A stretch of 64,000 nucleotides of DNA from Lacibacter sp. H407 (GTDB taxonomy: Bacteria; Bacteroidota; Bacteroidia; Chitinophagales; Chitinophagaceae): the NCBI RefSeq assembly GCF_037892605.1, contig NZ_JBBKTU010000001.1, forward strand, positions 3,286,001-3,350,000, written 5' to 3'. A program made the position numbers and the translations under genes. The first letter of the stretch is position 1, and every line of letters begins with the position of its first letter. The notes beneath the pieces are model-generated. The model had not been told where the DNA came from and ran no database searches. It saw nothing but the letters and a program-made list of their open reading frames with translations. Positions 32,165 through 41,942 of the stretch are shown piece after piece.

Positions 32165-34435
32165 TTAATTATTGACCTTGATCACCCGGAAGGTATCGGT
32201 GGCCCGTGAGCGATAAACGATCTGCACAATGTACATGCCGCTGCCCATATTGCCGAGGTCAATTTCCTGGTATCCCGGTGTTGGAATGGTGCCGCCTTGC
32301 CCAAGTGCAATGCGTTTTTGCCATACCAGTTGCCCTGCCTGATTGTACACATTGATGTATTCGATATTATTTGGCGGATCAAAATACTGTAATGCAAATT
32401 TCCGGCTGAACGGATTGGGTGTGATCATTACACCTTTGCGCCGCAGGTTCGGGTTCACATCTTTCACTTTGATGTTGATATCATCGATATAAATATTGTT
32501 TTCCCAATTGGTGGCATTGCGGAAAACCACCTGGATATATTGTTGGGTAGCAGCGGTAAAATCGCCAAGGAACACACTGTCTCTCCGCCATTGTGTGGCA
32601 GTGGGTGTAAACGGTGTTTCCGTAGCTACATTACCGGTAGTGATCAGATCACGCCCCCATTTTTTATAAACAGAGCGAAAAGTTTGTCCGCAATTATCGG
32701 TGATCAAAATTTCAAGTGTATCAATCGGTATGCCCACATCAAATGGATCACTAAACATAGCCGCTGCGATCTGGAATGTAAGAAATGCAGAATCTTTACC
32801 CCTTACTTCCACCAATGGCGAATACATAAAATCTTCAAGGCCACTTGCATCATAATCGAAGTTGTTGATGTACATCGAAGCATTGCCTGTTTTAGCAGCC
32901 GATGTTGAACGTTCCCATGTAATATCTGCATCGGGGTTGATGCGTTGCCACAGTGAAGGAGGGAAGGTAGTTGATTCAAACCCCTCTGTATATGGCAATG
33001 CAGCTACCGGGAATGCAACACCATCAATGCGGCCCGTATCGTTTGACAAACGTTGATCAACGCTGCCATTCGGGTTCGACGTATATACAATCAGATTGGC
33101 ATTGGTGCCGGCGTTCAACGTCATTGCATTCAATGTGATGTTGATGGATGCAAGTGGTGCCAGGTTACCTGTCCAGTTGGTAACTGTAATTGGGCCTGTG
33201 CCAAACCGTGCGTTGATAGTGAGTGAGGTGATAGCAGCAGAGCCGGCATTTCGAATAGCTACAACCGGCCGGTAATTGGTACTGCAGGTATAAATAATAT
33301 TGTTTCCATTGGTACAGGCACCTAACGACGGATCGACAAATTGTACAAAGCGTGCATCTCTGCTTACTGCCGGAACAGGTGTGCAACCATTGGAAGCGGC
33401 AAGCCCCTGCATCCAATCGACCGTTGCCAATGTTGCTTCCATTAATGTTTGTTGCTGTGGTGTGTACATTACCATGGCACGGTCATCAACATAATCCATG
33501 AAGTTCATCCACATAATACCGGGCGGATTGGGTGCACAGTCATCGATAATTATACTGTCTGCAGCCGGTGCTCCATAAGTGGCTCCCAATTGCAAAGGTG
33601 TATCAGCAATACCATCGTCATCGGTACATGTTTGTGTGCCTTCATCGTTGTTGGGCCCCCAGATATGATCGAGATCAAAAAAATGACCGATCTCATGTGT
33701 GGCCGTACGACCAAGATTGTACGGAGCCTGTGCTGTACCACCAATACCAAACGCACGAAAGTTGGTAACAAAACCACGCTCATTCAACGGAACAGAAGTG
33801 AGTGGAAACGATGCATAATACGAATAGCCTAAAAAGTTATTGGGCATTTGGCAAACCCAGATGTTGAGATATTTGCCGGGGTCCCATGCATCACTTCCGC
33901 CATCACAGGAAAATTTTACCGGATCGGCAAGACCCGGTTCGGAAATAACGGTGGAGGATACACGCACAATGCCATTACTGCCTTCGCCTTGCGGATCACG
34001 ACGGGCCAGACAAAAACGAAGATTGCCTTTTCCATATCTTGCTTTAAACGCAGCAGGGATGCGTGTTGAGTCTGCATTCAGTCCGCCATAATCTGCATTC
34101 AATGCATCGATCTGCGATTGGATCTGTGCATCAGTGACAAGTGAGGGGTTGGTTAAAATTACATGTACTACAACCGGTATGGTAATGATGGCGTTGGTGC
34201 CGAGTATTTGAGAAGGACGTTGATTGATGTTGATGCGCTGTTGCCTCTTGGCAGTCATTTCATTCCGCAGGCCTGGATTTTTCTTGATGGCTTCATCCAG
34301 CACCGTTTGCGAACCGCAACGGTGAAAGTCGCTGGTACGCTGTGTAACGGGATTGTTTTTTTGCTTTTGTGCAACAGCGGTAAAATTCAGTGTTACAAGC
34401 ACAGGCAGCAAAAGAATGAATGTCGACAGCTTCAT
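32165..34435 (-). CDS. M43 (pappalysin/cytophagalysin) zinc metalloprotease with T9SS sorting domain
   Basis: A 756-residue secreted protease. Signal peptide: residues 1-23 (MKLSTFILLLPVLVTLNFTAVAQ). The pro-region contains the HRCGSQ cysteine that can cap the zinc. The catalytic site is HEIGHFFDLDH (His247, Glu248, His251, His257), with MDYVDDRAM giving the Met-turn. A CARDB-like module and a jelly-roll domain (about residues 470-650) follow, then the type A sorting domain (ITPNPFSRKFALQ ... GMYIVQIVYR). It should be exported by T9SS and cleave extracellular protein. The start at 34435 is placed at the signal peptide. Confidence 0.93.
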   Translation of the reverse strand: MKLSTFILLLPVLVTLNFTAVAQKQKNNPVTQRTSDFHRCGSQTVLDEAIKKNPGLRNEMTAKRQQRININQRPSQILGTNAIITIPVVVHVILTNPSLVTDAQIQSQIDALNADYGGLNADSTRIPAAFKARYGKGNLRFCLARRDPQGEGSNGIVRVSSTVISEPGLADPVKFSCDGGSDAWDPGKYLNIWVCQMPNNFLGYSYYASFPLTSVPLNERGFVTNFRAFGIGGTAQAPYNLGRTATHEIGHFFDLDHIWGPNNDEGTQTCTDDDGIADTPLQLGATYGAPAADSIIIDDCAPNPPGIMWMNFMDYVDDRAMVMYTPQQQTLMEATLATVDWMQGLAASNGCTPVPAVSRDARFVQFVDPSLGACTNGNNIIYTCSTNYRPVVAIRNAGSAAITSLTINARFGTGPITVTNWTGNLAPLASINITLNAMTLNAGTNANLIVYTSNPNGSVDQRLSNDTGRIDGVAFPVAALPYTEGFESTTFPPSLWQRINPDADITWERSTSAAKTGNASMYINNFDYDASGLEDFMYSPLVEVRGKDSAFLTFQIAAAMFSDPFDVGIPIDTLEILITDNCGQTFRSVYKKWGRDLITTGNVATETPFTPTATQWRRDSVFLGDFTAATQQYIQVVFRNATNWENNIYIDDINIKVKDVNPNLRRKGVMITPNPFSRKFALQYFDPPNNIEYINVYNQAGQLVWQKRIALGQGGTIPTPGYQEIDLGNMGSGMYIVQIVYRSRATDTFRVIKVNN

Positions 34436-34620
34436 GTTTATAGTTGTTCTGTGAATGTACGAAGTAGCGCTCAAAATAGTTGCCTGTGTTGAACGATGAT
34501 TTTAACCGCTTATGTAATGCTTTCACTACATGGTAATGCAGCGGATCCACTGCTTTAGATGTTGCAAAAACAGTTATCTTTCCTTTTTGAAAATCCTGTT
34601 TATCATTAAAATTTGCATTG

Positions 34621-35886
34621 ATGAATCTGAAGTCCCGTCTTACGGTTTTAAGTTTTCTTCAGTTTTTTATTTGGGGGATATGGCTTATTTCTTTGGGAGG
34701 TTACATGTTTGCTAACTTCAATAATCCAATTGATCCAAACCTGGGTTCAAAAGTTGGCAATACATATGGAACAATGGGTTGGGCTTCATTGTTTATGCCT
34801 GCATTGATTGGTATAATAGCCGACAAATATATTCGGGCCGAAATCATGCTTGGCATCAGTCATATTATTGCTGCAGCAGGGTTGTATTACGCCAGCACGG
34901 TTACAAACGCCGCCGACATGTATTGGGCCATCTTTTTTGTAAGTTGTTTTTATATGCCAACGATCGGCTTAAGCAATTCAGTGTCTTACTCTTTATTAAG
35001 CAAACAAAACCTTGACGTACAAAAAACATTTGCTCCTATTCGGGTGTGGGGAACTGTTGGTTTTATTGTGGCTGAGTGGGCTGTTGATCTGTTGGGCTGG
35101 ACGCAAAACAACAATCAATTCTATTTTGCAGCAGTTGCCGGTGTTATCACTGGCTTGTATTGTTTTACGTTACCTCGTATTGAAACAAGTAAGTCGACAG
35201 AACGAAAATCGTTTGCTACCCGTTTGGGTTTAGATGCATTTCAATTGTTCAAGAGTCCGATGATGACGAAGTTCTTTTTATTTGCTATGTTTTTAGGTGC
35301 AGCATTGCAGATCACAAATATGTTTGGTAACCCATTCCTCGGCGACTTTGGTAAAACTCCGGAGTATGCAGAAAGCTTTGCGGTAAAACACAGTAATATA
35401 TTGATCTCGCTTTCACAGATTTCCGAAACGCTGTTTATTCTTGCGATTCCGTTTTTCCTGAAACGTTTTGGTATTAAGCAGGTAATGTTGATCAGTATGA
35501 TCGCATGGGTACTACGCTTTGCGTTGTTTGGTTTAGGTAATCCGGGTTCAGGACTTTCGTTGCTCATACTGTCGATGATCGTATATGGTATGGCGTTTGA
35601 CTTTTTTAATATTTCCGGTTCTCTCTTTGTTGACAGAGAAGCAAAGCCGGGTATCAGGGCAAGTGCACAAGGTTTGTTTATGTTGATGACAAATGGACTT
35701 GGTGCTATACTTGGTGGACTTTTTGCAGGACAGGTTGTTGATTATTTTACTGATGCCGCAGGAGTAAAAGACTGGCCAAGCATCTGGTATAGTTTTGCGG
35801 CTTACTCGCTGGTAATTGCAGTTTTATTTTTTACTACATTTAAATACAAACATGACCCCGATTCCATAAAGTCAGTAGCACATTAA
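34621..35886 (+). CDS. nucleoside:H+ symporter family MFS transporter
   Basis: A 421-residue carrier with about twelve membrane helices, resembling the nucleoside permease (NupG/XapB) branch. Typical stretches are LSFLQFFIWGIWLISLGGYM, GIIADKYIRAEIML, RVWGTVGFIVAEW and DFFNISGSLFVDREAKPGIRASAQGLFML. Members import nucleosides with protons across the inner membrane. ATG at 34621 is used rather than the TTG one codon earlier. It is a single gene with an ideal terminator immediately after the stop. Confidence 0.9.
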   Translation: MNLKSRLTVLSFLQFFIWGIWLISLGGYMFANFNNPIDPNLGSKVGNTYGTMGWASLFMPALIGIIADKYIRAEIMLGISHIIAAAGLYYASTVTNAADMYWAIFFVSCFYMPTIGLSNSVSYSLLSKQNLDVQKTFAPIRVWGTVGFIVAEWAVDLLGWTQNNNQFYFAAVAGVITGLYCFTLPRIETSKSTERKSFATRLGLDAFQLFKSPMMTKFFLFAMFLGAALQITNMFGNPFLGDFGKTPEYAESFAVKHSNILISLSQISETLFILAIPFFLKRFGIKQVMLISMIAWVLRFALFGLGNPGSGLSLLILSMIVYGMAFDFFNISGSLFVDREAKPGIRASAQGLFMLMTNGLGAILGGLFAGQVVDYFTDAAGVKDWPSIWYSFAAYSLVIAVLFFTTFKYKHDPDSIKSVAH

Positions 35887-35920
35887 AAAGAAACCCCGCC
35901 AATTGCGGGGTTTCTTTTTT
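35885..35920 (+). terminator. hairpin terminator
   Basis: GAAACCCCGC pairs with GCGGGGTTTC around CAATT and is followed by TTTTTT. A preceding A-run makes it work in both directions. It serves the nucleoside carrier and possibly glnS. Confidence 0.88.
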
Positions 35921-35984
35921 GATGACTGTTCACTCGAAAGGTAACTGCTCATCATAATTGATATTTTGCGTTGAACAACTTGCA

Positions 35985-37646
35985 TTATCCTTTCTTCACT
36001 TCTTTTGCCCAGGCATCTTTCAATGTAACAGTGCGGTTGAAAATGAATTTATCTGTAGTTGAATCCTTATCTAAACAATAATATCCTTTGCGTAAAAATT
36101 GAAAACGATCGGTAAGGGTTGCTGTTTGAATAGCCGGTTCAGCATATCCTTTCACCACCGTTAACGAATTAGGGTTGATGTATTCTTTAAAGTCACCTTC
36201 TTCACTTGCAGGATTTTCTACTCGGAATAAACGATCGTATTCCCGAACTTCCACTTCCACTGCATCAGCAGCGTTTACCCAATGCAGGGTTCCTTTTACA
36301 CTAATGCCGCTTGTATCACTTCCGCTTTTACTTTCAGGAATATAACTGCAATGAATAGCCGCAATGGAGCCGTCTTCATTTTTCACTACTTCATCGCACT
36401 TGATGATGTAGGCGCTTTTCAAACGTACCATTTGTCCCGGCGCCAAACGGAAATATTTCTTCGGCGCTACTTCCATAAAATCATCTGCTTCGATCAATAT
36501 TTCACGACTGAACGGAATAGCTCTTGCACCGCTGTTCGCATCTTCCGGATTGTTTTCTGAATGTAATGTTTCGGTTTGTGCTTCCGGATAATTTGTAATG
36601 ATCACCTTGATGGGATTGAACACCACCATACGTCGGTAAGCAATTTTGTTGAGATCTTCCCGTACACAAAATTCAAGTAACCCGAATTCGATCAGGTTAT
36701 CACGCTTGGCTACACCGATCTTATCACAAAACTCACGGATGCTTTCAGGTGTATATCCTCTGCGGCGTAAACCACTGATGGTAGGCATACGTGGATCGTC
36801 CCAACCGGTTACATGGTTTTCGTTAACGAGTTGCAGCAATTTGCGTTTACTCATCACCGTATAGTTGAGGTTCAGTCGGGCAAACTCATATTGTTTTGAC
36901 GGAAATATTTCGAGTTTTTCTATACACCATTCATACAACGGACGATGGGGAATAAATTCCAATGTACAGATAGAGTGTGTAATGTTTTCAATTGAATCAC
37001 TTTGGCCATGTGCAAAATCATACATCGGGTAAATGCACCATGCATCACCTGTGCGGTGATGATGCGCATGTTTGATACGGTACATCAGCGGATCACGCAT
37101 GTGCATGTTGGGTGATGTCATATCGATCTTTGCACGGAGTACTTTTTCGCCGTCTTTGTATTTTCCTGCACGCATGTCCGCAAACAGTTGCAGGTTTTCT
37201 TCTACACTTCGTTCACTGTATTGATTTCGTACGCCCGGTTGAGTAGGGGTGCCTTTTTGTTTGGCTATTTCTTCGCTGCTGCTGTCGTCAACATAGGCTA
37301 ATCCTTTTTCGATCAGTTTTACGGCAAATCCATACAACTGCTCAAAATAATCGGATGCATAAAATTCATTGGCCCAGTTAAAGCCCAGCCATTTGATGTC
37401 TTCTTTGATACTGTCAACGTATTCTGTATCCTCCGTTACGGGGTTTGTATCATCAAAACGTAAATTGGTTTTGCCGTTATACTTGATGCCTAAGCCAAAG
37501 TTTAAGCAAATACTTTTGGCATGACCAATGTGCAGGTAGCCATTTGGCTCCGGCGGGAAACGTGTAAGAATAGACTCATACTTCCCGTTTTTCAGGTCTT
37601 CTTCAATGATCTCTTCAATAAAATTCAGGCTTTTTTCGTCGCTCAT
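35985..37646 (-). CDS. glnS: glutaminyl-tRNA synthetase
   Basis: A 553-residue class I aminoacyl-tRNA synthetase that charges tRNA-Gln. The signatures are HIGH at residues 39-42 (PNGYLHIGHAKS), the FDDTNPVTE pocket, and VMSKRKL (KMSKS-type). Two C-terminal anticodon-binding beta-barrels follow (about residues 340-550). Length equals that of E. coli GlnS. Its presence implies direct charging of tRNA-Gln. An exact promoter box lies 22 bp upstream of the start. Confidence 0.97.
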   Translation of the reverse strand: MSDEKSLNFIEEIIEEDLKNGKYESILTRFPPEPNGYLHIGHAKSICLNFGLGIKYNGKTNLRFDDTNPVTEDTEYVDSIKEDIKWLGFNWANEFYASDYFEQLYGFAVKLIEKGLAYVDDSSSEEIAKQKGTPTQPGVRNQYSERSVEENLQLFADMRAGKYKDGEKVLRAKIDMTSPNMHMRDPLMYRIKHAHHHRTGDAWCIYPMYDFAHGQSDSIENITHSICTLEFIPHRPLYEWCIEKLEIFPSKQYEFARLNLNYTVMSKRKLLQLVNENHVTGWDDPRMPTISGLRRRGYTPESIREFCDKIGVAKRDNLIEFGLLEFCVREDLNKIAYRRMVVFNPIKVIITNYPEAQTETLHSENNPEDANSGARAIPFSREILIEADDFMEVAPKKYFRLAPGQMVRLKSAYIIKCDEVVKNEDGSIAAIHCSYIPESKSGSDTSGISVKGTLHWVNAADAVEVEVREYDRLFRVENPASEEGDFKEYINPNSLTVVKGYAEPAIQTATLTDRFQFLRKGYYCLDKDSTTDKFIFNRTVTLKDAWAKEVKKG

Positions 37647-37667
37647 GTCTTTCTACAAATTGAGGTG

Positions 37668-37675
37668 CAAAAATA
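37668..37675 (-). promoter_or_regulatory. TAnnTTTG promoter box of glnS
   Basis: The minus strand reads TATTTTTG, an exact match to the Bacteroidota -7 box, 22 bases before the glnS ATG. Confidence 0.5.
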
Positions 37676-37687
37676 AGGGTTCTGAGG

Positions 37688-37760
37688 CAGCCGATAGCCA
37701 TAAGTAAATAGCCGATAGTCAGTTGCCCGGTGTATTGGGCTACTATCTATTGGCTACCGG
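37688..37760. repeat. AGCCGATAG inverted repeat, copy 2
   Basis: It begins CAGCCGATAGCCATAAG, continues TAGCCGATAGTCAG and ends TACTATCTATTGGCTACCGG. It lies between the glnS start and the rocD stop. Confidence 0.55.
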
Positions 37761-37772
37761 GTAATGACTGTG

Positions 37773-39011
37773 TTATTGAAGCACCTGCAAACTCTTACTA
37801 ATAATTCCCACGCATTCATGAATCTGTTCTTCTGTAATCACCAATGGTGGAGCAAAACGGATCTTGTCACCATGCGTTGGTTTTGCAAGCAATCCGTTTT
37901 CTTTCATCTCCATACAAAGATCCCATGCTGCTTCAGGGTTACTGTGTTTGATCACGATTGCATTCAATAAGCCTTTGCCTCTAACCAAACTGATGAAAGG
38001 AGAATTAAGTTTTTCAATTTCATCTCTTAATAATTGTCCGAGTTGTTCTGCACGTTCTGCAAGCTTCTCCTCTTTCAATACCTGCAAAGAAGTAATGGCG
38101 ACAGCACATGCCAACGGATTGCCACCGTATGTACTTCCATGTTCACCCGGTTTGATCGTCATCATGATCTGATCATCGGCCAGTACAGCACTTACAGGTA
38201 GTACACCACCGCTGAGAGCCTTGCCAAGAATCAAAATATCAGGACGAACATTCTCATGATCGCATGCCAGCATTTTTCCTGTGCGACAAAGACCGGTTTG
38301 TATCTCATCGCCAATGAACAATACATTTGCTTCTGCACAATATTTTTTTGCAGTTGATAAATAGCCTTCAGTTGGAACAACTACACCAGCTTCGCCTTGA
38401 ATGGGTTCAACTAAAAATCCGCAAACATCTTTATCATCCAATGCTTCTTTTAATGCTTCCAAATCATTGAAGGGAATTACTTTGAAGCCCGGCATGAACG
38501 GTCCGAACCTGGTATAAGAAGAAGGATCAGTACTAAACGAGATCACAGTGCTTGTTCTTCCGTGAAAGTTCTGTGCGCATACAATGATCTTCGCTTTGTT
38601 TTCTTCAATGCCTTTTATTTCATAACCCCAACGGCGTGCTAACTTAATGGCTGTCTCCACGGCTTCAACACCGGTATTCATCGGTAACACTTTATCGTAA
38701 CCGAAATATTGTGTGATGTATTCTTCATACTCACCTAAGAGATTATTGTGAAATGCACGTGAGGTAAGCGTCAGTTTTTGCGCCTGCTCAATCAATGATG
38801 CAACAATGCGTGGATGACAATGCCCCTGGTTAACGGCAGAATAACCACTCAGGAAATCATAGTAACGTTTATCATCTACATCCCACATGAAAACACCTTC
38901 GCCACGTTTCAACACCACAGGCAATGGGTGATAGTTGTGAGCACCGAACTGCTTTTCTTTATCAATAAAATATTGTGTATTGGCAGATGTTGCTGCAATA
39001 GAAGTATGCAT
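37773..39011 (-). CDS. rocD: ornithine-oxo-acid aminotransferase
   Basis: A 412-residue PLP-dependent class III aminotransferase that moves the delta-amino group of ornithine to 2-oxoglutarate, giving glutamate semialdehyde for proline or glutamate. Landmarks: [18 protein letters not shown], the FHGRT stretch, Asp235 (IGDEIQTG) and the PLP lysine Lys264 ([12 protein letters not shown]), then [11 protein letters not shown]. Length and motifs match RocD rather than acetylornithine transaminases. No arginine-catabolism gene is adjacent. Confidence 0.94.
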   Translation of the reverse strand: MHTSIAATSANTQYFIDKEKQFGAHNYHPLPVVLKRGEGVFMWDVDDKRYYDFLSGYSAVNQGHCHPRIVASLIEQAQKLTLTSRAFHNNLLGEYEEYITQYFGYDKVLPMNTGVEAVETAIKLARRWGYEIKGIEENKAKIIVCAQNFHGRTSTVISFSTDPSSYTRFGPFMPGFKVIPFNDLEALKEALDDKDVCGFLVEPIQGEAGVVVPTEGYLSTAKKYCAEANVLFIGDEIQTGLCRTGKMLACDHENVRPDILILGKALSGGVLPVSAVLADDQIMMTIKPGEHGSTYGGNPLACAVAITSLQVLKEEKLAERAEQLGQLLRDEIEKLNSPFISLVRGKGLLNAIVIKHSNPEAAWDLCMEMKENGLLAKPTHGDKIRFAPPLVITEEQIHECVGIISKSLQVLQ

Positions 39012-39219
39012 AACAAGAAAATTAAAAATGAAGAATTGAAAATGAAAAATGCAAAAGTTATGAAACCAACTTGCTGTATTATTCCTCCCCTTTGGGGAGA
39101 GGTTAGGAGGGCTACAACTTAGTGGTTGAGCAGATCGAGATTTTGCTGGAGAAAGGAATGTTGCTGTTTCATTGCCTTACAAAAATACTGGCTTACTTTC
39201 ATAAAATAAAATCTGAGTT
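39012..39219. repeat. intergenic word repeats between rocD and VOC gene
   Basis: It contains AAAATTAAAAATGAAGAATT-type words just before rocD and CCTCCCCTTTGGGGAGAGGTTAGGAGGGC (39083-39111), which recurs in altered form beside lpdA (9606-9634). I see no gene. Confidence 0.5.
39180..39187 (-). promoter_or_regulatory. TAnnTTTG promoter box, probably of rocD
   Basis: The minus strand reads TATTTTTG. It is 169 bp from the rocD start because repeat words lie between, so rocD would have a long repeat-derived leader. Confidence 0.35.
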
Positions 39220-39705
39220 ATGAGTTACACTGTTCCTGCACAAACCCGCATTGGTCATGTGCATTTAAAAGTTTCAGATATAGAACGTTCATTAGCTTTT
39301 TACAACGAACTGCTTGGTTTTGAAATAACACAACGCTATGGTTCGCAGGCTGTGTTTATTTCAGCAGGTGGTTATCATCATCATATTGGTTTGAATACCT
39401 GGCACAGCAAAGGGACAGGTCCGGCACCGGTGAATGTGCCGGGCTTATTTCATACAGCTATTCTTTATCCCACAAGAAAAGACCTTGCTGTTATTTTGAA
39501 ACGATTGCTGGAAGCAAAATATCCGTTAACCGGTGCATCGGATCATGGTGTGAGCGAAGCGCTTTATTTAGATGACCCTGACGGAAATGGTGTTGAACTG
39601 TATTGGGATAAACCAAAAGAGCAATGGCCGTTGGATGCAAATGGAAATTTGGAAATGGTGACGAAGAGGTTGGATTTGGAGGGGTTATTAAAAGAGGCAG
39701 AGTAA
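39220..39705 (+). CDS. VOC (glyoxalase/dioxygenase) family protein
   Basis: A 161-residue metal-binding protein of the vicinal oxygen chelate fold. The first module opens RIGHVHLKVSDIERSLAFYNELLGFE; later come HHHIGLNTW and DDPDGNGVELYWD, which supply the candidate metal ligands (His, His, Glu). It looks like a catechol 2,3-dioxygenase-type ring or a detoxifying VOC protein, but the substrate is unknown. It acts in the cytoplasm. Confidence 0.85.
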   Translation: MSYTVPAQTRIGHVHLKVSDIERSLAFYNELLGFEITQRYGSQAVFISAGGYHHHIGLNTWHSKGTGPAPVNVPGLFHTAILYPTRKDLAVILKRLLEAKYPLTGASDHGVSEALYLDDPDGNGVELYWDKPKEQWPLDANGNLEMVTKRLDLEGLLKEAE

Positions 39706-39744
39706 ATTCTGTTAAGGGTTATGAGTTGAATCTTATGGAGAAAT

Positions 39745-39770
39745 CCGACAGTGGTTGCAAACCCTGTCGG
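39745..39770. repeat. CCGACAG...CTGTCGG palindrome
   Basis: 26 bases: CCGACAGTGGTTG followed by CAAACCCTGTCGG, an imperfect palindrome with two mismatches. It lies between the VOC gene and the redoxin gene, is not followed by a T run, and so looks like another interspersed hairpin. Confidence 0.5.
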
Positions 39771-39851
39771 CGGTTGAAAAATAATCTTTCAATATTATTG
39801 GAACAGTTTTATGAAGTTGAAAGAGTTTTGCATCTTTGGCAAAAGCTATGT

Positions 39852-40982
39852 ATGAAGAACATTTTTACCTATTTATTTTTACTTCCTTTTTGCACTGAAA
39901 TACAGTCACAGGATAGCAATTTTATTTTGCAAGGAAAAATCAATGGTTTCAACGAGGGGATTATCTATTTAAATTATCGTGATTCGAAAAGTGCTGACAT
40001 TTTGGACAGTGCAGTTGTACAAAATGGGGATTTCAGTTTTAAAGGAAATATTTCGGAACCTACAAAAGTGTATTTGTATAGCAGTGCAAAGAAAAAAACT
40101 GATTCAGAAGGTACTAACGATGCACAGTTTTTCATTGAACCGGCAATAATGAAGTTGCAACTTGTACACGGAAAATTTAGTGAAGTGAAATTGGTTGGCT
40201 CAAAAACTCAGGACGATTGGAAATATTATAACGAACAAATAAAGACCTATGAGATCAAATGGAAGCCTGTTCTTTCAACAATCAAAAAAGCGGAGAGCGA
40301 AAAGAACTGGACGTTGTACGATTCATTAACTGATAAGTACATGATCCCGTATACGGAAGGTAAGGAGCGACTTTATATCGACTTTGTTTATGCTAACCCC
40401 AATTCATACATAAGTATCGATTTACTTTCGTTTAACCGCCACAGGTTGCAGTTTGATTCACTTAATTTGTTTTATCAAAAACTTGCTTCTAACATTAAAC
40501 AAACAACAGGTGGAATTGAATTGGGAAAGTTTGTATTAAAAGAAGGTAGTTTGCAGATTGGAAAACAAGCGCCTGCTATTTTGTTTACAGATAAGGATGG
40601 GATACCCCGGAAATTATCTGACTTTAAAGGCAAATTTATCTTGCTCGATTTCTGGGCAAGTTGGTGTGTGCCCTGCAGACAGGAAAGCCCGTATTTAGTT
40701 GAAGTTTATAAAAAGTATCAAACAAAAGGATTCGAGATTATTTCTTTTTCATTAGACCGAGAAAAAGAAAAGCAAGCCTGGTTGGATGCAATTGTTCAAG
40801 ACAGTATGAGCTGGATACAGGTTTGTGATTTCAAATATTGGAACAGTGAAATAGCCAAAGCCTTTAATTTATTCGGGAGAGGAATACCCGTTAATTTCCT
40901 GTTGGATGCAGATGGAAAAATAATTGGTCGTGATATCAGAGCATGGAAACTGGAAGAATATCTCTTGCGTTACATACAGTAA
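39852..40982 (+). CDS. TlpA-like thiol-disulfide oxidoreductase with DUF4369-type N-terminal domain
   Basis: A 376-residue exported redox protein. Signal: MKNIFTYLFLLPFCTEIQSQ. Residues 20-110 are the DUF4369-like beta domain (ILQGKINGFNEGIIYLNYR ... GDFSFKGNI) that precedes TlpA/ResA modules in Bacteroidota. The thioredoxin domain begins near residue 235 (IGKQAPAILFTDKDG) and has the active site WCVPC (LLDFWASWCVPCRQE). It probably reduces or isomerises disulfides in the periplasm. The start at 39852 is chosen at the signal; a longer frame overlaps the VOC gene and a palindrome. Confidence 0.9.
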   Translation: MKNIFTYLFLLPFCTEIQSQDSNFILQGKINGFNEGIIYLNYRDSKSADILDSAVVQNGDFSFKGNISEPTKVYLYSSAKKKTDSEGTNDAQFFIEPAIMKLQLVHGKFSEVKLVGSKTQDDWKYYNEQIKTYEIKWKPVLSTIKKAESEKNWTLYDSLTDKYMIPYTEGKERLYIDFVYANPNSYISIDLLSFNRHRLQFDSLNLFYQKLASNIKQTTGGIELGKFVLKEGSLQIGKQAPAILFTDKDGIPRKLSDFKGKFILLDFWASWCVPCRQESPYLVEVYKKYQTKGFEIISFSLDREKEKQAWLDAIVQDSMSWIQVCDFKYWNSEIAKAFNLFGRGIPVNFLLDADGKIIGRDIRAWKLEEYLLRYIQ

Positions 40983-40986
40983 GCTG

Positions 40987-41856
40987 TTATATCATTTTGT
41001 ATAAATAATTTTCTGAAAATGCCAACTCCGGTATTTCTTTAAATATCCCAAACACCGTACTTCCACTTCCCGTCATGCTTGCATATACTGCACCTGCATC
41101 ATAGAGTTGTTGTTTGATTATTGCAATCTCATGATGTGCTTTGCTTACCGGTTCTTCAAAATCATTTGTGAGTTGGTCTTTCCAGGTTTCAATGGGTTGT
41201 TGAATCATTTGTTTTGGGTCGGGGCGCTCAGAGCGACCTGAACCATTGCTGTTCAATTGCGCAAAAGCCCAACCCGTATTTACATGAATGCCCGGATTTA
41301 CAATGGCAAAATGATAAGCTGATAAATCAAGCTCAACTGATTCTAACTTTTCACCTCTGCCCGTTGCATAGCAAGGTTTATTTACAATGAAGAACGGACA
41401 ATCACTTCCCAACTGCAGTGCATAATCAATTAACTGCTGTGTTGATAATCCTAATTGAAATTTATCGTTCAACAACTTCAATGCAAAGGCACCATCGGCA
41501 CTGCCGCCACCTAAACCAGCACCCATCGGTATGGCTTTGTGTAAATGCATCTGAACGGGTGGGAGAGCAGAGAAATCTTTTTTGAGTAATTGGTAAGCTT
41601 TGATGCAGAGATTGTTTGCTTCGTCGCCGGCAATCGGTAAACCGGTGGATGAGAAAGAAATGTGAGTAGTGAGGGGTGAGTGGTGAGTGGTCTTGCTGTC
41701 GTCTATGGTCTGTCGTCCATCGTCTCTTCTCACTACTTCCAACGCATCTCTCAACTGCACCGGATAAAAAACAGTTTCGAGATTATGATAGCCATCTTCC
41801 CGTTTATTGAGAATATGTAATCCGAGATTGATCTTACAATTAGGGAAAACGATCAT
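40987..41856 (-). CDS. ispE: 4-diphosphocytidyl-2-C-methyl-D-erythritol kinase, with in-frame repeat insert
   Basis: A 289-residue GHMP kinase of the non-mevalonate isoprenoid pathway. It begins CKINLGLHILNKREDGYH and has the ATP loop PMGAGLGGGSADGA. Between LRDALEVV and HISFSSTGLP there is an extra polar stretch of about 24 residues (about 43-66: DDGRQTIDDSK, THHSPLTTH) encoded by GTGAGTGGTGAGTGG and CGTCTATGGTCTGTCGTCC words. A second unusual stretch, NGSGRSERPDP, is encoded by the CGCTCAGAGCG palindrome at 41217-41244. Both keep frame, at loops, and the kinase motifs are intact. Confidence 0.93.
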   Translation of the reverse strand: MIVFPNCKINLGLHILNKREDGYHNLETVFYPVQLRDALEVVRRDDGRQTIDDSKTTHHSPLTTHISFSSTGLPIAGDEANNLCIKAYQLLKKDFSALPPVQMHLHKAIPMGAGLGGGSADGAFALKLLNDKFQLGLSTQQLIDYALQLGSDCPFFIVNKPCYATGRGEKLESVELDLSAYHFAIVNPGIHVNTGWAFAQLNSNGSGRSERPDPKQMIQQPIETWKDQLTNDFEEPVSKAHHEIAIIKQQLYDAGAVYASMTGSGSTVFGIFKEIPELAFSENYLYKMI

Positions 41857-41942
41857 TCGAAGAATGAAAAATGAGAAATGAATAATGTGAAATGAAAAAG
41901 TAATGGGTGCAAATTATCATTTATCCATTAACCAATTATCAA
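41857..41942. repeat. intergenic word repeat (ATGAAAAATGAGAAATGAA; ATTATCATTTATCCATTA)
   Basis: The spacer upstream of ispE is made wholly of AATGA-type and ATTATCCATTA-type words, the latter also found on both sides of the four-helix bundle gene at 43.7-44.1 kb. Confidence 0.5.

Noticed and set aside
39624-39851. Extended N-terminus of the redoxin gene
   Set aside because: Overlaps the VOC gene, runs through a palindrome and hides a clear signal peptide starting at 39852.
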